Below, piece after piece: positions 1 to 7,259 of a DNA stretch of 13,667 nucleotides. The stretch spans positions 1 to 13,667 of the forward strand of contig CAZMPO010000031.1 in assembly GCA_964568425.1 (NCBI GenBank). Direction: 5' to 3'. Positions within the stretch are counted from its first letter, which is position 1. Each line of letters starts with the position of its first letter. Under the pieces are notes generated by a model that was not told the origin of the DNA, did not search any database, and was given only the letters and a program-made list of their open reading frames with translations. Position numbers and translations under genes: made by a program. The stretch comes from CAKSQF01 sp964568425. GTDB lineage: Bacteria > Bacillota > Clostridia > Oscillospirales > CAG-272.

Positions 1-57
1 TATTCTTTTTTGAAAACTTAATGTTGCAACTTCATTTTACAATCTGCAAAAATAATT

Positions 58-86
58 TTTACGCACATATTTTTTATCTTTAATAT
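58..86 (+). promoter_or_regulatory. weak candidate promoter for the DUF378 gene
   Basis: TTTACG at 58-63 and TAATAT at 81-86 are separated by 17 bases, a 4/6 and roughly 5/6 match to the SigA consensus. It is the best-placed pair in the AT-rich stretch 1-112, which otherwise holds nothing I can identify. In such AT-rich DNA a match of this quality can arise by chance. Confidence 0.25.
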
Positions 87-112
87 TTTTCGCAAAACTG
101 CGCAAAATAAGG

Positions 113-143
113 GTGTGCAAGCGGAGACAGAATGCTTACACAC
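113..143 (+). other. leader hairpin just upstream of the DUF378 ribosome binding site
   Basis: GTGTGCAAGC (113-122) pairs with GCTTACACAC (134-143), 9 of 10 pairs with one C-A mismatch and an 11-base loop. It ends 3 bases before the Shine-Dalgarno AAAGGA (147-152). No U-tract follows, so it is not a terminator. It could stabilise the mRNA 5' end or modulate translation, but this is inferred from position only. Confidence 0.4.
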
Positions 144-160
144 CTGAAAGGATTGAAAAT

Positions 161-376
161 ATGATGGACAGAATAACACTGATACTTCTGATCATCGGCG
201 GTCTCAACTGGGGAAGCATCGGACTTTTCCGATTTGATATTGTATCATGGATATTTGGCGGACAAACTGCAGTTGTCAGCCGAATCGTGTATACAGTTGT
301 GGGTCTGTGCGCCATTTGGTGCATCTCCCTGCTCTTCCGTCAGCGCTCCGAGATCATTGAAAGATCGGTCAACTGA
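161..376 (+). CDS. DUF378 family small membrane protein (YuzA-like)
   Basis: This is a 71-residue hydrophobic protein of unknown function. The N-terminal segment LILLIIGGLNWGSIGLF carries the GGLNWG(L/S)xGLF signature of the DUF378 family, followed by FDIVSWIFGG and a second hydrophobic stretch (IVYTVVGLCAIWCISLLF), so two membrane helices are expected, with a basic/acidic tail (RQRSEIIERSVN). The start is ATG 161: AAAGGA at 147-152 sits 8 bases before it and the family motif starts a few residues in. A GTG at 113 opens the frame further upstream, but it lies inside the leader hairpin, has no ribosome binding site and adds a polar extension the family lacks. The gene appears monocistronic, with a terminator directly behind it and a convergent neighbour. 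The molecular role is not known. Confidence 0.85.
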   Translation: MMDRITLILLIIGGLNWGSIGLFRFDIVSWIFGGQTAVVSRIVYTVVGLCAIWCISLLFRQRSEIIERSVN

Positions 377-382
377 TGATTT

Positions 383-428
383 CGGCGACCTCAACAAGTT
401 TGGGGTCGCCGTTATTTTATTATTTTGT
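383..428 (+). terminator. Rho-independent terminator of the DUF378 gene
   Basis: CGGCGACC (383-390) pairs perfectly with GGTCGCCG (404-411) around a 13-base loop and is followed by the T-rich run TTATTTTATTATTTTG. It starts 6 bases after the DUF378 stop. Its T-rich tail overlaps the last codons of the convergent radical SAM gene. Read on the minus strand the stem is followed by AAATCATC, so it would serve that gene poorly. Confidence 0.85.
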
Positions 429-2297
429 TCTATTTTTCGGTTTTTTACCTTTTATCGGAGCACGGTTTTTGGTATTCTTCTGCCCCACGTTTCTATGTAC
501 ATTTGCGGGGCGGACAAGGCAATTTTCGCCAAAACCTATAAGATCGCGCCGTCCTGCTTTAACAAGTGCCTCACGAACGAGATCGGCGTTTTCGGGACGA
601 TTGAATTGGAGAAGCGCTCTTTGCAGGCGTTTTTCTTCATATGAGCGCGGAACGAAGACCTCTTTCATTGTAAACGGGTCGATACCAGTATAGAACATTA
701 CGGTGCTTGCCGTTCCCGGTGTCGGATAGAAATCCTGCACTTGTTCGGGGTTTAGGTGCGAGCGTTTCAAGTACAGCGCAAGTTCAACTGCGTCCGAGAG
801 AGTGCTTCCGGGATGGCTCGACATAAGGTACGGAACGAGATATTGCTCCTTGCCGATGCTTTTCGTCAGTTCAAAAAATCTCTTTTTGAATTTGTCATAA
901 ACCTCTATTGATGGTTTGCCCATATGTTGCAGGACGTTATTACAGCAATGTTCGGGAGCGACCTTAAGCTGTCCGCTGACATGATCGCGAACAAGTTTTT
1001 TGAAAAAGTCTTCATTTTTGTCATAGACGACATAATCGAATCGGATTCCCGATCTGATAAAGACTTTTTTGACGCCATCGACCTTTTCGATCTCTTGAAG
1101 CAGGCGAACATATTCGGAATGATCGACGACAAGATTTTTGCAAGGTGTCGGGGCGAGGCACTTTTTATTCGTGCACACGCCGTATTTGAGCTGTTTTTCG
1201 CAGGCGGGCTGACGGAAATCGGCAGTAGGTCCGCCGACATCGTGAATATAGCCCTTAAAGCCTTTGAGTTTGGTTATCTTTTTAGCCTCTTCTACGCAGC
1301 TCTCGATACTTCTCGATCGAACAGATCTGCCCTGATTGTAGGCGATAGCGCAGAAATTACATGATCCGAAGCAACCTCTGTTATGTGTTATCGAGAACTG
1401 TACCTCGGCAATACCCGGCACGCCGCCGTCTTTATCATAGATCGGGTGGGCACGGCGAGCGTAAGGGAGGGCGTAGATCTGATCAAGCTGTTCCCTTTCG
1501 ATGGGCGGCATCGGAGGATTTTGAACGAGCATTTTTCCGTCGTAATACTCGGTGATCGCCTTTCCGCTGATGGCGTCGTTATTGGCATACTGCTCAGCAA
1601 AGGCTTTAGCGTACAGCATTTTATCCGACTTGAGATCGTCATACGAATAGCCTTTTACACAGTCAAAGTGAATTTTATCGTCGGGTTTTGTAAGGTACAC
1701 CGTGCCGCGCACATCATGTATCTTTTTCACCGGAATGCCTCGATCGAGAAGTTCGGCAAGTCGCAAAAGGATATTCTCACCCATACCGTATGTCAAAATA
1801 TCGGCGCGCGAATCGACAAGGACGCTTCTTCTGACTTTATCATCCCAATAATCATAGTGTGCAAAACGGCGAAGGGACGCCTCGAGACCGCCGAGGATGA
1901 TCGGGACATCCCCATACGCCTCGCGGATCCTGTTTGAATAGACGATAACAGCACGATCGGGGCGAAGTCCCATTTTGCCGCCGGGGGAATAATAGTCGTA
2001 GTTTCGTTTCTTTTTGGAAACGGTATAATGGGCGACCATTGAATCGATATTGCCTGCACTTACCAGAAATCCGAGTCTCGGTCTGCCGAATCTCTTAAAA
2101 TCATCGGTCGATCTGAAATTCGGTTGGGCGAGCATTGCAACGCGGAATCCTGCGTTTTCGAGAACGCGAGAAATAATCGCAGGACCGAATGCCGGGTGAT
2201 CCACATACGCATCTCCGGACACATAAACAAAATCGGGTCTGTCCCATCCGCGTTCGCGACATTCATCCGGAGAGATCGGCAAAAATTCGTAATTCAT
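420..2297 (-). CDS. ygiQ: YgiQ family radical SAM protein (UPF0313)
   Basis: This is a 625-residue radical S-adenosylmethionine protein of the YgiQ/UPF0313 family, whose substrate is unknown. The 4Fe-4S cluster motif CxxxCxxC is intact (C309, C313, C316, within NRGCFGSCNFCA). The N-terminal about 290 residues carry the family's own domain (MNYEFLPISPDECRERGWD; SPGGKMGLRPDRA; GGLEASLRR). A second conserved cysteine set, C366, C375, C380 and C386, lies in the family-typical stretch ending TPCKNLVVDHSEY and may bind another metal. The C-terminus has the DUF3362-like segment (RPENADLVREALVKAGRRDLIG) and then a basic tail rich in K, N and R. Length is within the family range. ATG 2297 is the only sensible start. 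Its Shine-Dalgarno (AAGTGAG) is weak and distant, although the promoter upstream is perfect. Translated alone; convergent with the DUF378 gene. Confidence 0.92.
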   Translation of the reverse strand: MNYEFLPISPDECRERGWDRPDFVYVSGDAYVDHPAFGPAIISRVLENAGFRVAMLAQPNFRSTDDFKRFGRPRLGFLVSAGNIDSMVAHYTVSKKKRNYDYYSPGGKMGLRPDRAVIVYSNRIREAYGDVPIILGGLEASLRRFAHYDYWDDKVRRSVLVDSRADILTYGMGENILLRLAELLDRGIPVKKIHDVRGTVYLTKPDDKIHFDCVKGYSYDDLKSDKMLYAKAFAEQYANNDAISGKAITEYYDGKMLVQNPPMPPIEREQLDQIYALPYARRAHPIYDKDGGVPGIAEVQFSITHNRGCFGSCNFCAIAYNQGRSVRSRSIESCVEEAKKITKLKGFKGYIHDVGGPTADFRQPACEKQLKYGVCTNKKCLAPTPCKNLVVDHSEYVRLLQEIEKVDGVKKVFIRSGIRFDYVVYDKNEDFFKKLVRDHVSGQLKVAPEHCCNNVLQHMGKPSIEVYDKFKKRFFELTKSIGKEQYLVPYLMSSHPGSTLSDAVELALYLKRSHLNPEQVQDFYPTPGTASTVMFYTGIDPFTMKEVFVPRSYEEKRLQRALLQFNRPENADLVREALVKAGRRDLIGFGENCLVRPANVHRNVGQKNTKNRAPIKGKKPKNRTK

Positions 2298-2333
2298 AGA
2301 TGCTCATGCTCACTTTCGTTTTTATGCATCTAT

Positions 2334-2362
2334 ATTATACATGTAAAAAAGAATATTGTCAA
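2334..2362 (-). promoter_or_regulatory. perfect-consensus SigA promoter for ygiQ
   Basis: On the minus strand TTGACA (2357-2362) and TATAAT (2334-2339) are separated by exactly 17 bases, a full consensus match. Transcription should begin near 2327, giving a leader of about 30 bases before ATG 2297. Confidence 0.88.
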
Positions 2363-2382
2363 GGAGCTTTTGAAAATAAACA

Positions 2383-2399
2383 AAAAAAGACTCTTTTTT
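2383..2399. repeat. AT-rich palindrome between two divergent promoters
   Basis: AAAAAAGA (2383-2390), a central C, and TCTTTTTT (2392-2399) form a perfect 8-bp inverted repeat. It lies between the two -35 boxes, 20 bases from the ygiQ one and 4 bases from the GH43 one. It could be an operator, or simply A-tract DNA acting as an UP element for both promoters. I cannot distinguish these. Confidence 0.4.
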
Positions 2400-2403
2400 C
2401 TTA

Positions 2404-2432
2404 TTGACATTTTGACATTTATGAAGTATAAT
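2404..2432 (+). promoter_or_regulatory. perfect-consensus SigA promoter for the GH43-like lipoprotein
   Basis: TTGACA (2404-2409) and TATAAT (2427-2432) are separated by exactly 17 bases. The -35 octamer TTGACATT is repeated in tandem at once (2404-2411 and 2412-2419), but the second copy is too close to the -10 box to act as a -35. A strong AAAGGAG (2443-2449) lies 8 bases before ATG 2458. Confidence 0.88.
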
Positions 2433-2457
2433 AGATGAAAAGAAAGGAGATATCAAA

Positions 2458-4029
2458 ATGAAAAGAATAGTTATCATAATCGCATTAATATCGGCGATGA
2501 TTCTTCCGATGCTTGTCGGATGCGCCGATAAAGATAAGACTGCGCAGACGACCGTGGGTAATGTTGATCCGACATCGCCGGATACATCGGAAGACGACAC
2601 CGTCGAGTATGTCGTAAAATATGCCGAAGACTCGGCGAAGATCGCAGAACTTCTTGTTAAGAAGCTCAGCGACAAGATCGGAGCGGAGATAAAATCATAC
2701 TCGGTTGCCACAGATGAGGGTAAAAAGAGCTACGAGAAAGAAATACTCTTGAATGCCGATGAGGCATACAAAGATCTTATCAAGATCTATGATGCGGGCA
2801 AAAACACATACGTCATCTCGTCTGACGAAAAAGACGGTGCGAAAAAGATCCTTATATACTATTCGGATACGATCGCAGGCTACATTGCGGTCGACAGATT
2901 TGTTACCGAATGTGTATCGACTGATAACAAGCTCACAAATCTTGCGGTAAACGAAAAGATCGAAGATTCTGCCAAAGAAGACGACGATTACAAGCATTAC
3001 GAGGAGCTTATCTGCTATCTCGTCGGCGGCGATGTCACGGATATCGATCTGATAGAGCCGCTGATCGTGCGCAGAAAAATGGGAGGTCAATCAACCCTCC
3101 GTGATCCCTGCATTCTTTACGACAACGGAAAGTACTATGTTATTTTCAATAATGGAACAGGCTGGTCGATAAGCTCGTCAACCAGTCTCAGAGGGTCATG
3201 GTCCAAGCCTAAGCCGGTTGTAAATATTTCAAAGATCAGCCAGCAATACAACATCAACGCTTTCGGCTCAAATTATACATGGGCACCCGAGCTTCACAAG
3301 TATGACGGCAATTATTACATTTTTGCAACATATTTCTGCTGTGATGAATCACATGATTCACCGTACGATGATCCGTACGCTGGACTTGGTCACCGCGCGT
3401 CGATCGTTCTTAAGTCGAGCGATCCGATGGGTCCGTACGAGCTTGTTTCGAAAAATGCTGACGGCGAATACGGTCACTCGACCCCCGCAAATTGGGACAC
3501 TATTGATGCAACTCTCTATGTTGATCCAAACGGCGATCCTTGGATGATATTCGTGCACGAATGGACTTCCATGCCCGGCAACATTGGCGATTTCTCGGCA
3601 GTGAAGCTCTCGAAGGATCTCTCAACTGCTCTTACCGAGCCCGTAACGCTCTTTAAGGCAGGAACTGTTATTGGCGGCAGAGACACAAACGGCGTCACGG
3701 ATGGTTGCTGGACCTACACAACAAAGGACGGACAGCTACTCTGCCTTTGGTCGACATTTATCGACGGCAAATATGTCGTCGCATGTGCTCGCAGTGAATC
3801 GGGCAATGTTCTCGGTCCATGGACTCAGGACGACGATCTTCTTTACGAGATCGGCATGTACAACACATACGACGGCGGTCATCCCTGCATCCTCACGCGC
3901 GATGATGGTCAGATGTACCTCGTCTTCCACTCTCCAAACACTGCAAGTGCAAGTGTTACTGAGCTTCCCACGCTCATACCGATAATCGAGAAAGACAATA
4001 AGCTTGTCTGGGGAATAAAGGCAAAATAA
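2458..4029 (+). CDS. lipoprotein with C-terminal GH43-like glycosidase domain
   Basis: This 523-residue secreted lipoprotein probably hydrolyses an arabinose- or xylose-containing glycan at the cell surface. A signal peptide with hydrophobic core and lipobox LVGC (C22) is followed by a Thr/Asp-rich linker. Residues about 38-205 form an alpha/beta-looking N-terminal domain that I do not recognise securely. It resembles the non-catalytic N-terminal domains found before some glycosidases. Residues about 210-520 look like a five-bladed GH43/GH32-clan domain: RDPCILYDNGKYYVIF with the general base at D216, WAPELH (275-280), IDATLYVDPNGDPW with the expected pKa-modulating D350, TDGCW with D415 where a general acid is expected, and GGHPCIL with H475. 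Many GH43 enzymes have Glu at the acid position, so activity is less certain than the fold. Its substrate cannot be read from the sequence. It has its own strong promoter and terminator and no transporter or other glycosidase beside it. Confidence 0.8.
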   Translation: MKRIVIIIALISAMILPMLVGCADKDKTAQTTVGNVDPTSPDTSEDDTVEYVVKYAEDSAKIAELLVKKLSDKIGAEIKSYSVATDEGKKSYEKEILLNADEAYKDLIKIYDAGKNTYVISSDEKDGAKKILIYYSDTIAGYIAVDRFVTECVSTDNKLTNLAVNEKIEDSAKEDDDYKHYEELICYLVGGDVTDIDLIEPLIVRRKMGGQSTLRDPCILYDNGKYYVIFNNGTGWSISSSTSLRGSWSKPKPVVNISKISQQYNINAFGSNYTWAPELHKYDGNYYIFATYFCCDESHDSPYDDPYAGLGHRASIVLKSSDPMGPYELVSKNADGEYGHSTPANWDTIDATLYVDPNGDPWMIFVHEWTSMPGNIGDFSAVKLSKDLSTALTEPVTLFKAGTVIGGRDTNGVTDGCWTYTTKDGQLLCLWSTFIDGKYVVACARSESGNVLGPWTQDDDLLYEIGMYNTYDGGHPCILTRDDGQMYLVFHSPNTASASVTELPTLIPIIEKDNKLVWGIKAK

Positions 4030-4052
4030 GTCGGTAAATATCATAAAAATCT

Positions 4053-4099
4053 GCGGAGCAGGCATGATCTCGGTCATATCTGTTCCGCTTTCAGCTTTT
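4053..4099 (+). terminator. probable terminator of the GH43-like gene
   Basis: Residues 4053-4067 (GCGGAGCAGGCATGA) pair with 4074-4088 (TCATATCTGTTCCGC) in a 15-bp stem with two G-U pairs and one mismatch around a 6-base loop. TTTCAGCTTTTA follows, an imperfect U-tract. It begins 24 bases after the stop codon of the lipoprotein gene. Confidence 0.6.
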
Positions 4100-4112
4100 A
4101 TCCTTGGCAAGA

Positions 4113-4316
4113 TTATTCAAACCACTTAACCTTCAATACAAAATTTGTTGCATCTCTATAGCCCGCTTTGCCGTAATAATTCTCATGGAGATCATCATTA
4201 ACTGCCTGAAACTCAGCGCAAGATGCGCCCTTTTCTCTGACTCGTTTTTCGAGCTCTTTATTTGCATAAAAACAGACGGCATCCCGTAAAGATGGAGCCG
4301 TCTGTTTTATGGTTTC
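4113..4316 (-). pseudogene. possible remnant of a minus-strand gene, no start codon
   Basis: A 67-codon open stretch ends at TAA 4113-4115 and contains no ATG or GTG; the only TTG is near its end. Its last about 50 codons read like real protein, mixed charged and hydrophobic, including KELEKRVREKGASCAEFQ and YYGKAGYRDATNF and ending VLKVKWFE. The overlapping + strand frame reads as a hydrophobic shadow. Its 5' part overlaps the infB terminator stem, so an intact gene cannot begin there. I do not recognise the family. A 5'-truncated relic is the best reading; a chance open frame remains possible. Confidence 0.35.
4268..4308 (-). terminator. bidirectional Rho-independent terminator after infB
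   Basis: AAAACAGACGGC (4269-4280) and GCCGTCTGTTTT (4297-4308) form a perfect 12-bp stem around a 16-base loop. On the minus strand the stem runs into TTTTT. It starts 16 bases after the infB stop, so it closes the rimP-infB operon. Reading the other way it gives TTTT and can back up the lipoprotein gene's terminator. Confidence 0.9.
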
Positions 4317-4324
4317 TCAAATAA

Positions 4325-6913
4325 TTATTCGGGCTTTACCTGAACCATTTCAAATGCTTCAAGTATATCGCCTTCTTTGATATCGTTGAACTTATCAAGA
4401 CCGATACCGCATTCATATCCTGTCGCGACCTCTTTGACGTCGTCCTTAAAACGGCGGAGCGAGGAGATCTTATCTTCATAGATCACGACGCCGTCGCGAA
4501 CGACTCTGATCTGCGCGTTACGCGTGATCTTACCGTCTTGAACATACGAGCCTGCGATCGTACCAATGCTCGAAACATGGATCGTTTGTCTGACCTCTGC
4601 GTGACCGAGCAGATTTTCCTTAAATGTCGGTGCAAGCATGCCCTTCATTGCCGCCGTAACCTCTTCGATGCACTCGTAGATGATCCTATACGTGTGGATA
4701 TCGACTTTCTGGCGTTCGGCACTGTCAAGCGCACCCTTGTCGGGACGGACATTAAAGCCGATTATAACAGCATTTGAAGCCGATGCGAACATTACGTCAT
4801 TCTCTGTTATTCCGCCGACAGCAGTGTGGATAACATTGACCTTGACCTCTTCATTCGAAAGCTTAAGGAGAGATGCCTTTACAGCCTCGGCGGAACCGCC
4901 GACATCTGCTTTTATGATAATGTTGAAGCTCTTGACACCGCTCGAGATCTGGCTGAATAGATCGTCAAGCGAAACCTTAGCGTTTGCCTTGAACTCGTCC
5001 TGCTTCTGCTTATCTTTTCTCTGTTGAGCAAGCTCGCGTGCCATCTTTTCATCGCGGACTGCATCAAATTCATCACCCGATTCGGGCACGTCGGCAAGAC
5101 CTGTTATCTCGACGGGAACGGAAGGTCCTGCTGTCTTTACCGTCTTACCCTTATCGTCGATCATGGCACGAACTCTGCCTACTGCGCTTCCGGCAATTAC
5201 TATATCGCCCGATTTAAGTGTACCATTTTGTACAAGTACGGTAGCGACAGGTCCGCGACCCTTGTCAAGACGCGCCTCGATAACGATACCCTTGGCAAGT
5301 CTGTTCGGATTTGCGCGAAGTCCTTTTACTTCGGCAACAAGAAGGACATTTTCGAGAAGATCGTCTATGCCCATACCCGTAAGTGCCGAGACGGGAACAC
5401 AAATTACATCTCCGCCCCATTCCTCGGGAACAAGCTCGTACTTTGTAAGCTCCTGCTTAATAGCATCGGGGTTTGCGGAGGGTTTATCCATTTTGTTGAT
5501 TGCAACGATAATATCGATACCTGCCGCCTTTGCGTGGTTGATCGCCTCGACAGTCTGCGGCATTATACCGTCGTCCGCGGCAACAACAAGGATCGCGATA
5601 TCGGTAGCCATTGCTCCTCTTGCACGCATGGCTGTAAATGCCTCGTGACCCGGGGTGTCAAGGAAGGTTATCTCTTTGCCGTTTATAGTAACGGTATATG
5701 CGCCGATCGCCTGCGTAATGCCGCCTGCCTCACCGGCGGTAACATTTGCGTGGCGTATGCGGTCAAGGATCGATGTCTTACCATGGTCAACGTGACCCAT
5801 TACACATACAACGGGAGCGCGCTCGACAAGCTCCTCCTCTTTGTCCGCTTCGTCTTCGAAAAGTCTGTCTTCGATCGTAACAACGACCTCTTTGGAGACC
5901 TTCGCTCCAAGCTCTGTACCGACATACTCGGCAGTATCATAGTCGATGACTTGGTTGACGCCTGCCATTACACCGAGCATCATAAGGCGTTTGATGACCT
6001 CTGCCGCCGTCACCTTAAGCTTTGATGCAAGCTCGCCGACAGTGATCTCGTCGGGAACTGTTATCGAGAGCTGCTGTTTGACCGGCTTCTGCTGTTTGTT
6101 CTGCTTCATCTTCTGCATACCCTGGCGTTCTCTGTCGCTCTTGGTATTGCCCTTTTGATTCTGCTTTTTCAGCTTCTGACGCGAATCGTTATTATCAAAT
6201 CTGGAGCTTGTGTTGTCACTGGCGTATTTTTCGAGCTTTTCGTCATACTTGGAAAGATCGACAGAAGCGCCTCTTGTATCAATGACTTTGGTCTTGGCAC
6301 CCGTATAGGATGTGGACTCGGTCGACTGAGTAACGGTAGTCGTTGTATCTACCGGCTTTGAACTGCGGAACATATTTCCGTTGTTTACCGGGCGTTGTTT
6401 TTGTTCGCTGTTCTTTTCTTTCTTCTGATTTTTCTGCTGATTTTTAAGATCGAGCGGATTTGCGCCCGCAAACCTGTCCTGTTTGACCTCATCGCGCTGT
6501 TTTCTCTGCTGTTGAGGCTTCTGCTCTGGCTTCTTTTCGGGTTTCTTCTCGGCTGCTTTCTCGGACTCGAGCTTTTTGTCGGTCGTGGCAGTTTCGGTTC
6601 CCTTTACGTCGACTTTCTCGACTTTCTCTCCCTTTTCAGACGGTACGGGTGAAGGATCGGGAGTTTGGGTCGGCTTTGCAGGTTTTGTAACCCTCTCATC
6701 GTCTATTTTGGTCTTTCCGTCAAAATAGTCATCAAAACCGACCACCTGATTTTTTAATGTCAGCTGATTCATGAGATATGAAAACTCGTCGGGCTCAAGC
6801 GTTGCGGAAGACACCTTCGGAAATCCGCCGGCCGCAAGTATATCGATAAGCTCCTTGTTTTTGAGTCCAAGATCCTTTGCCAAAGCGGCAAGCTTTATTT
6901 TAGTTACTGCCAT
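4325..6913 (-). CDS. infB: translation initiation factor IF-2
   Basis: IF-2 is the GTPase that places initiator fMet-tRNA on the 30S subunit and promotes 50S joining. It has 862 residues from ATG 6913. Residues about 3-55 are the first IF2_N domain (TKIKLAALAKDLGLKNKEL). Residues about 60-285 are a low-complexity linker rich in K, E, Q and T, typical of the variable bacterial IF-2 N-terminus. A second IF2_N domain begins at V286. The G domain is complete: GHVDHGKT at 373-380, DTPGH at 419-423, NKMD at 473-476 and a SAL G5 motif. Beta-barrel domains and the fMet-tRNA-binding C-terminal domain follow. ATG 6913 is chosen because GGGAGGT (6921-6927) lies 8 bases upstream. The in-frame GTG at 6922 falls inside that site. 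The start overlaps the end of the upstream L7Ae-like gene by 14 bases, suggesting translational coupling. It is the last gene of its operon here. Confidence 0.97.
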   Translation of the reverse strand: MAVTKIKLAALAKDLGLKNKELIDILAAGGFPKVSSATLEPDEFSYLMNQLTLKNQVVGFDDYFDGKTKIDDERVTKPAKPTQTPDPSPVPSEKGEKVEKVDVKGTETATTDKKLESEKAAEKKPEKKPEQKPQQQRKQRDEVKQDRFAGANPLDLKNQQKNQKKEKNSEQKQRPVNNGNMFRSSKPVDTTTTVTQSTESTSYTGAKTKVIDTRGASVDLSKYDEKLEKYASDNTSSRFDNNDSRQKLKKQNQKGNTKSDRERQGMQKMKQNKQQKPVKQQLSITVPDEITVGELASKLKVTAAEVIKRLMMLGVMAGVNQVIDYDTAEYVGTELGAKVSKEVVVTIEDRLFEDEADKEEELVERAPVVCVMGHVDHGKTSILDRIRHANVTAGEAGGITQAIGAYTVTINGKEITFLDTPGHEAFTAMRARGAMATDIAILVVAADDGIMPQTVEAINHAKAAGIDIIVAINKMDKPSANPDAIKQELTKYELVPEEWGGDVICVPVSALTGMGIDDLLENVLLVAEVKGLRANPNRLAKGIVIEARLDKGRGPVATVLVQNGTLKSGDIVIAGSAVGRVRAMIDDKGKTVKTAGPSVPVEITGLADVPESGDEFDAVRDEKMARELAQQRKDKQKQDEFKANAKVSLDDLFSQISSGVKSFNIIIKADVGGSAEAVKASLLKLSNEEVKVNVIHTAVGGITENDVMFASASNAVIIGFNVRPDKGALDSAERQKVDIHTYRIIYECIEEVTAAMKGMLAPTFKENLLGHAEVRQTIHVSSIGTIAGSYVQDGKITRNAQIRVVRDGVVIYEDKISSLRRFKDDVKEVATGYECGIGLDKFNDIKEGDILEAFEMVQVKPE

Positions 6914-7259
6914 ATATTGCACCTCCCGCGGAGCTGTCTCCGCACTCGTTGTTCTTTTTAAGTTGTTTCATTATCGCTGCCTTGAAATTGTCGTCAATAA
7001 CGGCAACGGCAGAAACATCCATCGTCTTCCCTATCGACTTTGCAAGCATCGCTTTCGTTTCCTCGATGATAACGCATTCAACACCGTGAAAACTGCAGCC
7101 GTCAAGTATTTTTTTTTTCGAATTATCGGACGCATCGGTCGCTACGCAGACAAGACTTGGTTTATTCGGAGACCTAACAGCCAAGACTGTCTGCTCTGTT
7201 CCGAATTTTATTTTTCCCGCTCTATATGCAAGACCGATCACACCAAGAAGGTTACTCAC
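6900..7259 (-). CDS. ylxQ: L7Ae-family K-turn RNA-binding protein (YlxQ)
   Basis: This 119-residue protein belongs to the ribosomal L7Ae/L30e/S12e/Gadd45 family and probably binds kink-turn RNA in or near the ribosome. The family pattern is clear: NLLGVIGLAYRAGKIKFGTE at residues 3-22, the LVCVATDASDNSKKKI segment with the conserved ASD-N-KK helix start, and IGKTMDVSAVAVIDDNF near the end. A Ser/Gly-rich tail (CGDSSAGGAIYGSN) exceeds the usual about 100 residues. Start GTG 7259 overlaps the ylxR stop as GTGA, a 4-base overlap. The 3' end overlaps infB by 14 bases. Both overlaps point to coupled translation. The tail is encoded by the DNA that supplies the infB Shine-Dalgarno sequence, which may explain its unusual composition. 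Confidence 0.9.
   Translation of the reverse strand: MSNLLGVIGLAYRAGKIKFGTEQTVLAVRSPNKPSLVCVATDASDNSKKKILDGCSFHGVECVIIEETKAMLAKSIGKTMDVSAVAVIDDNFKAAIMKQLKKNNECGDSSAGGAIYGSN
6921..6927 (-). promoter_or_regulatory. Shine-Dalgarno sequence fixing the infB start
   Basis: GGGAGGT on the minus strand lies 8 bases before ATG 6913 and overlaps the competing in-frame GTG at 6922, which excludes that GTG as the start. It lies within the ylxQ coding region. Confidence 0.85.

Noticed and set aside
234..644. 136-codon + strand frame overlapping the DUF378 gene and the end of ygiQ
   Set aside because: It runs through the terminator and antisense to ygiQ, overlapping two well-supported genes. Composition is not protein-like.
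924..1364. 146-codon + strand open frame inside the radical SAM gene
   Set aside because: It is antisense to the conserved cysteine motif region of the YgiQ-family gene and shows no family features or ribosome binding site.
3736..4110. 124-codon minus-strand frame over the end of the GH43-like gene
   Set aside because: It is antisense to conserved GH43 motifs, and its upper part runs through the terminator hairpin of that gene. It has no family similarity or ribosome binding site.
5024..6025. 333-codon + strand open frame inside infB
   Set aside because: It is antisense to the conserved IF-2 G domain, has odd composition rich in Cys, Arg and Tyr, no ribosome binding site and no recognisable family. 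It is a shadow of infB codon usage.
6914..6922. GTG 6922 as the infB start
   Set aside because: It overlaps the strong GGGAGGT that is ideally spaced for ATG 6913, and the extra three residues precede the conserved IF2_N beginning.
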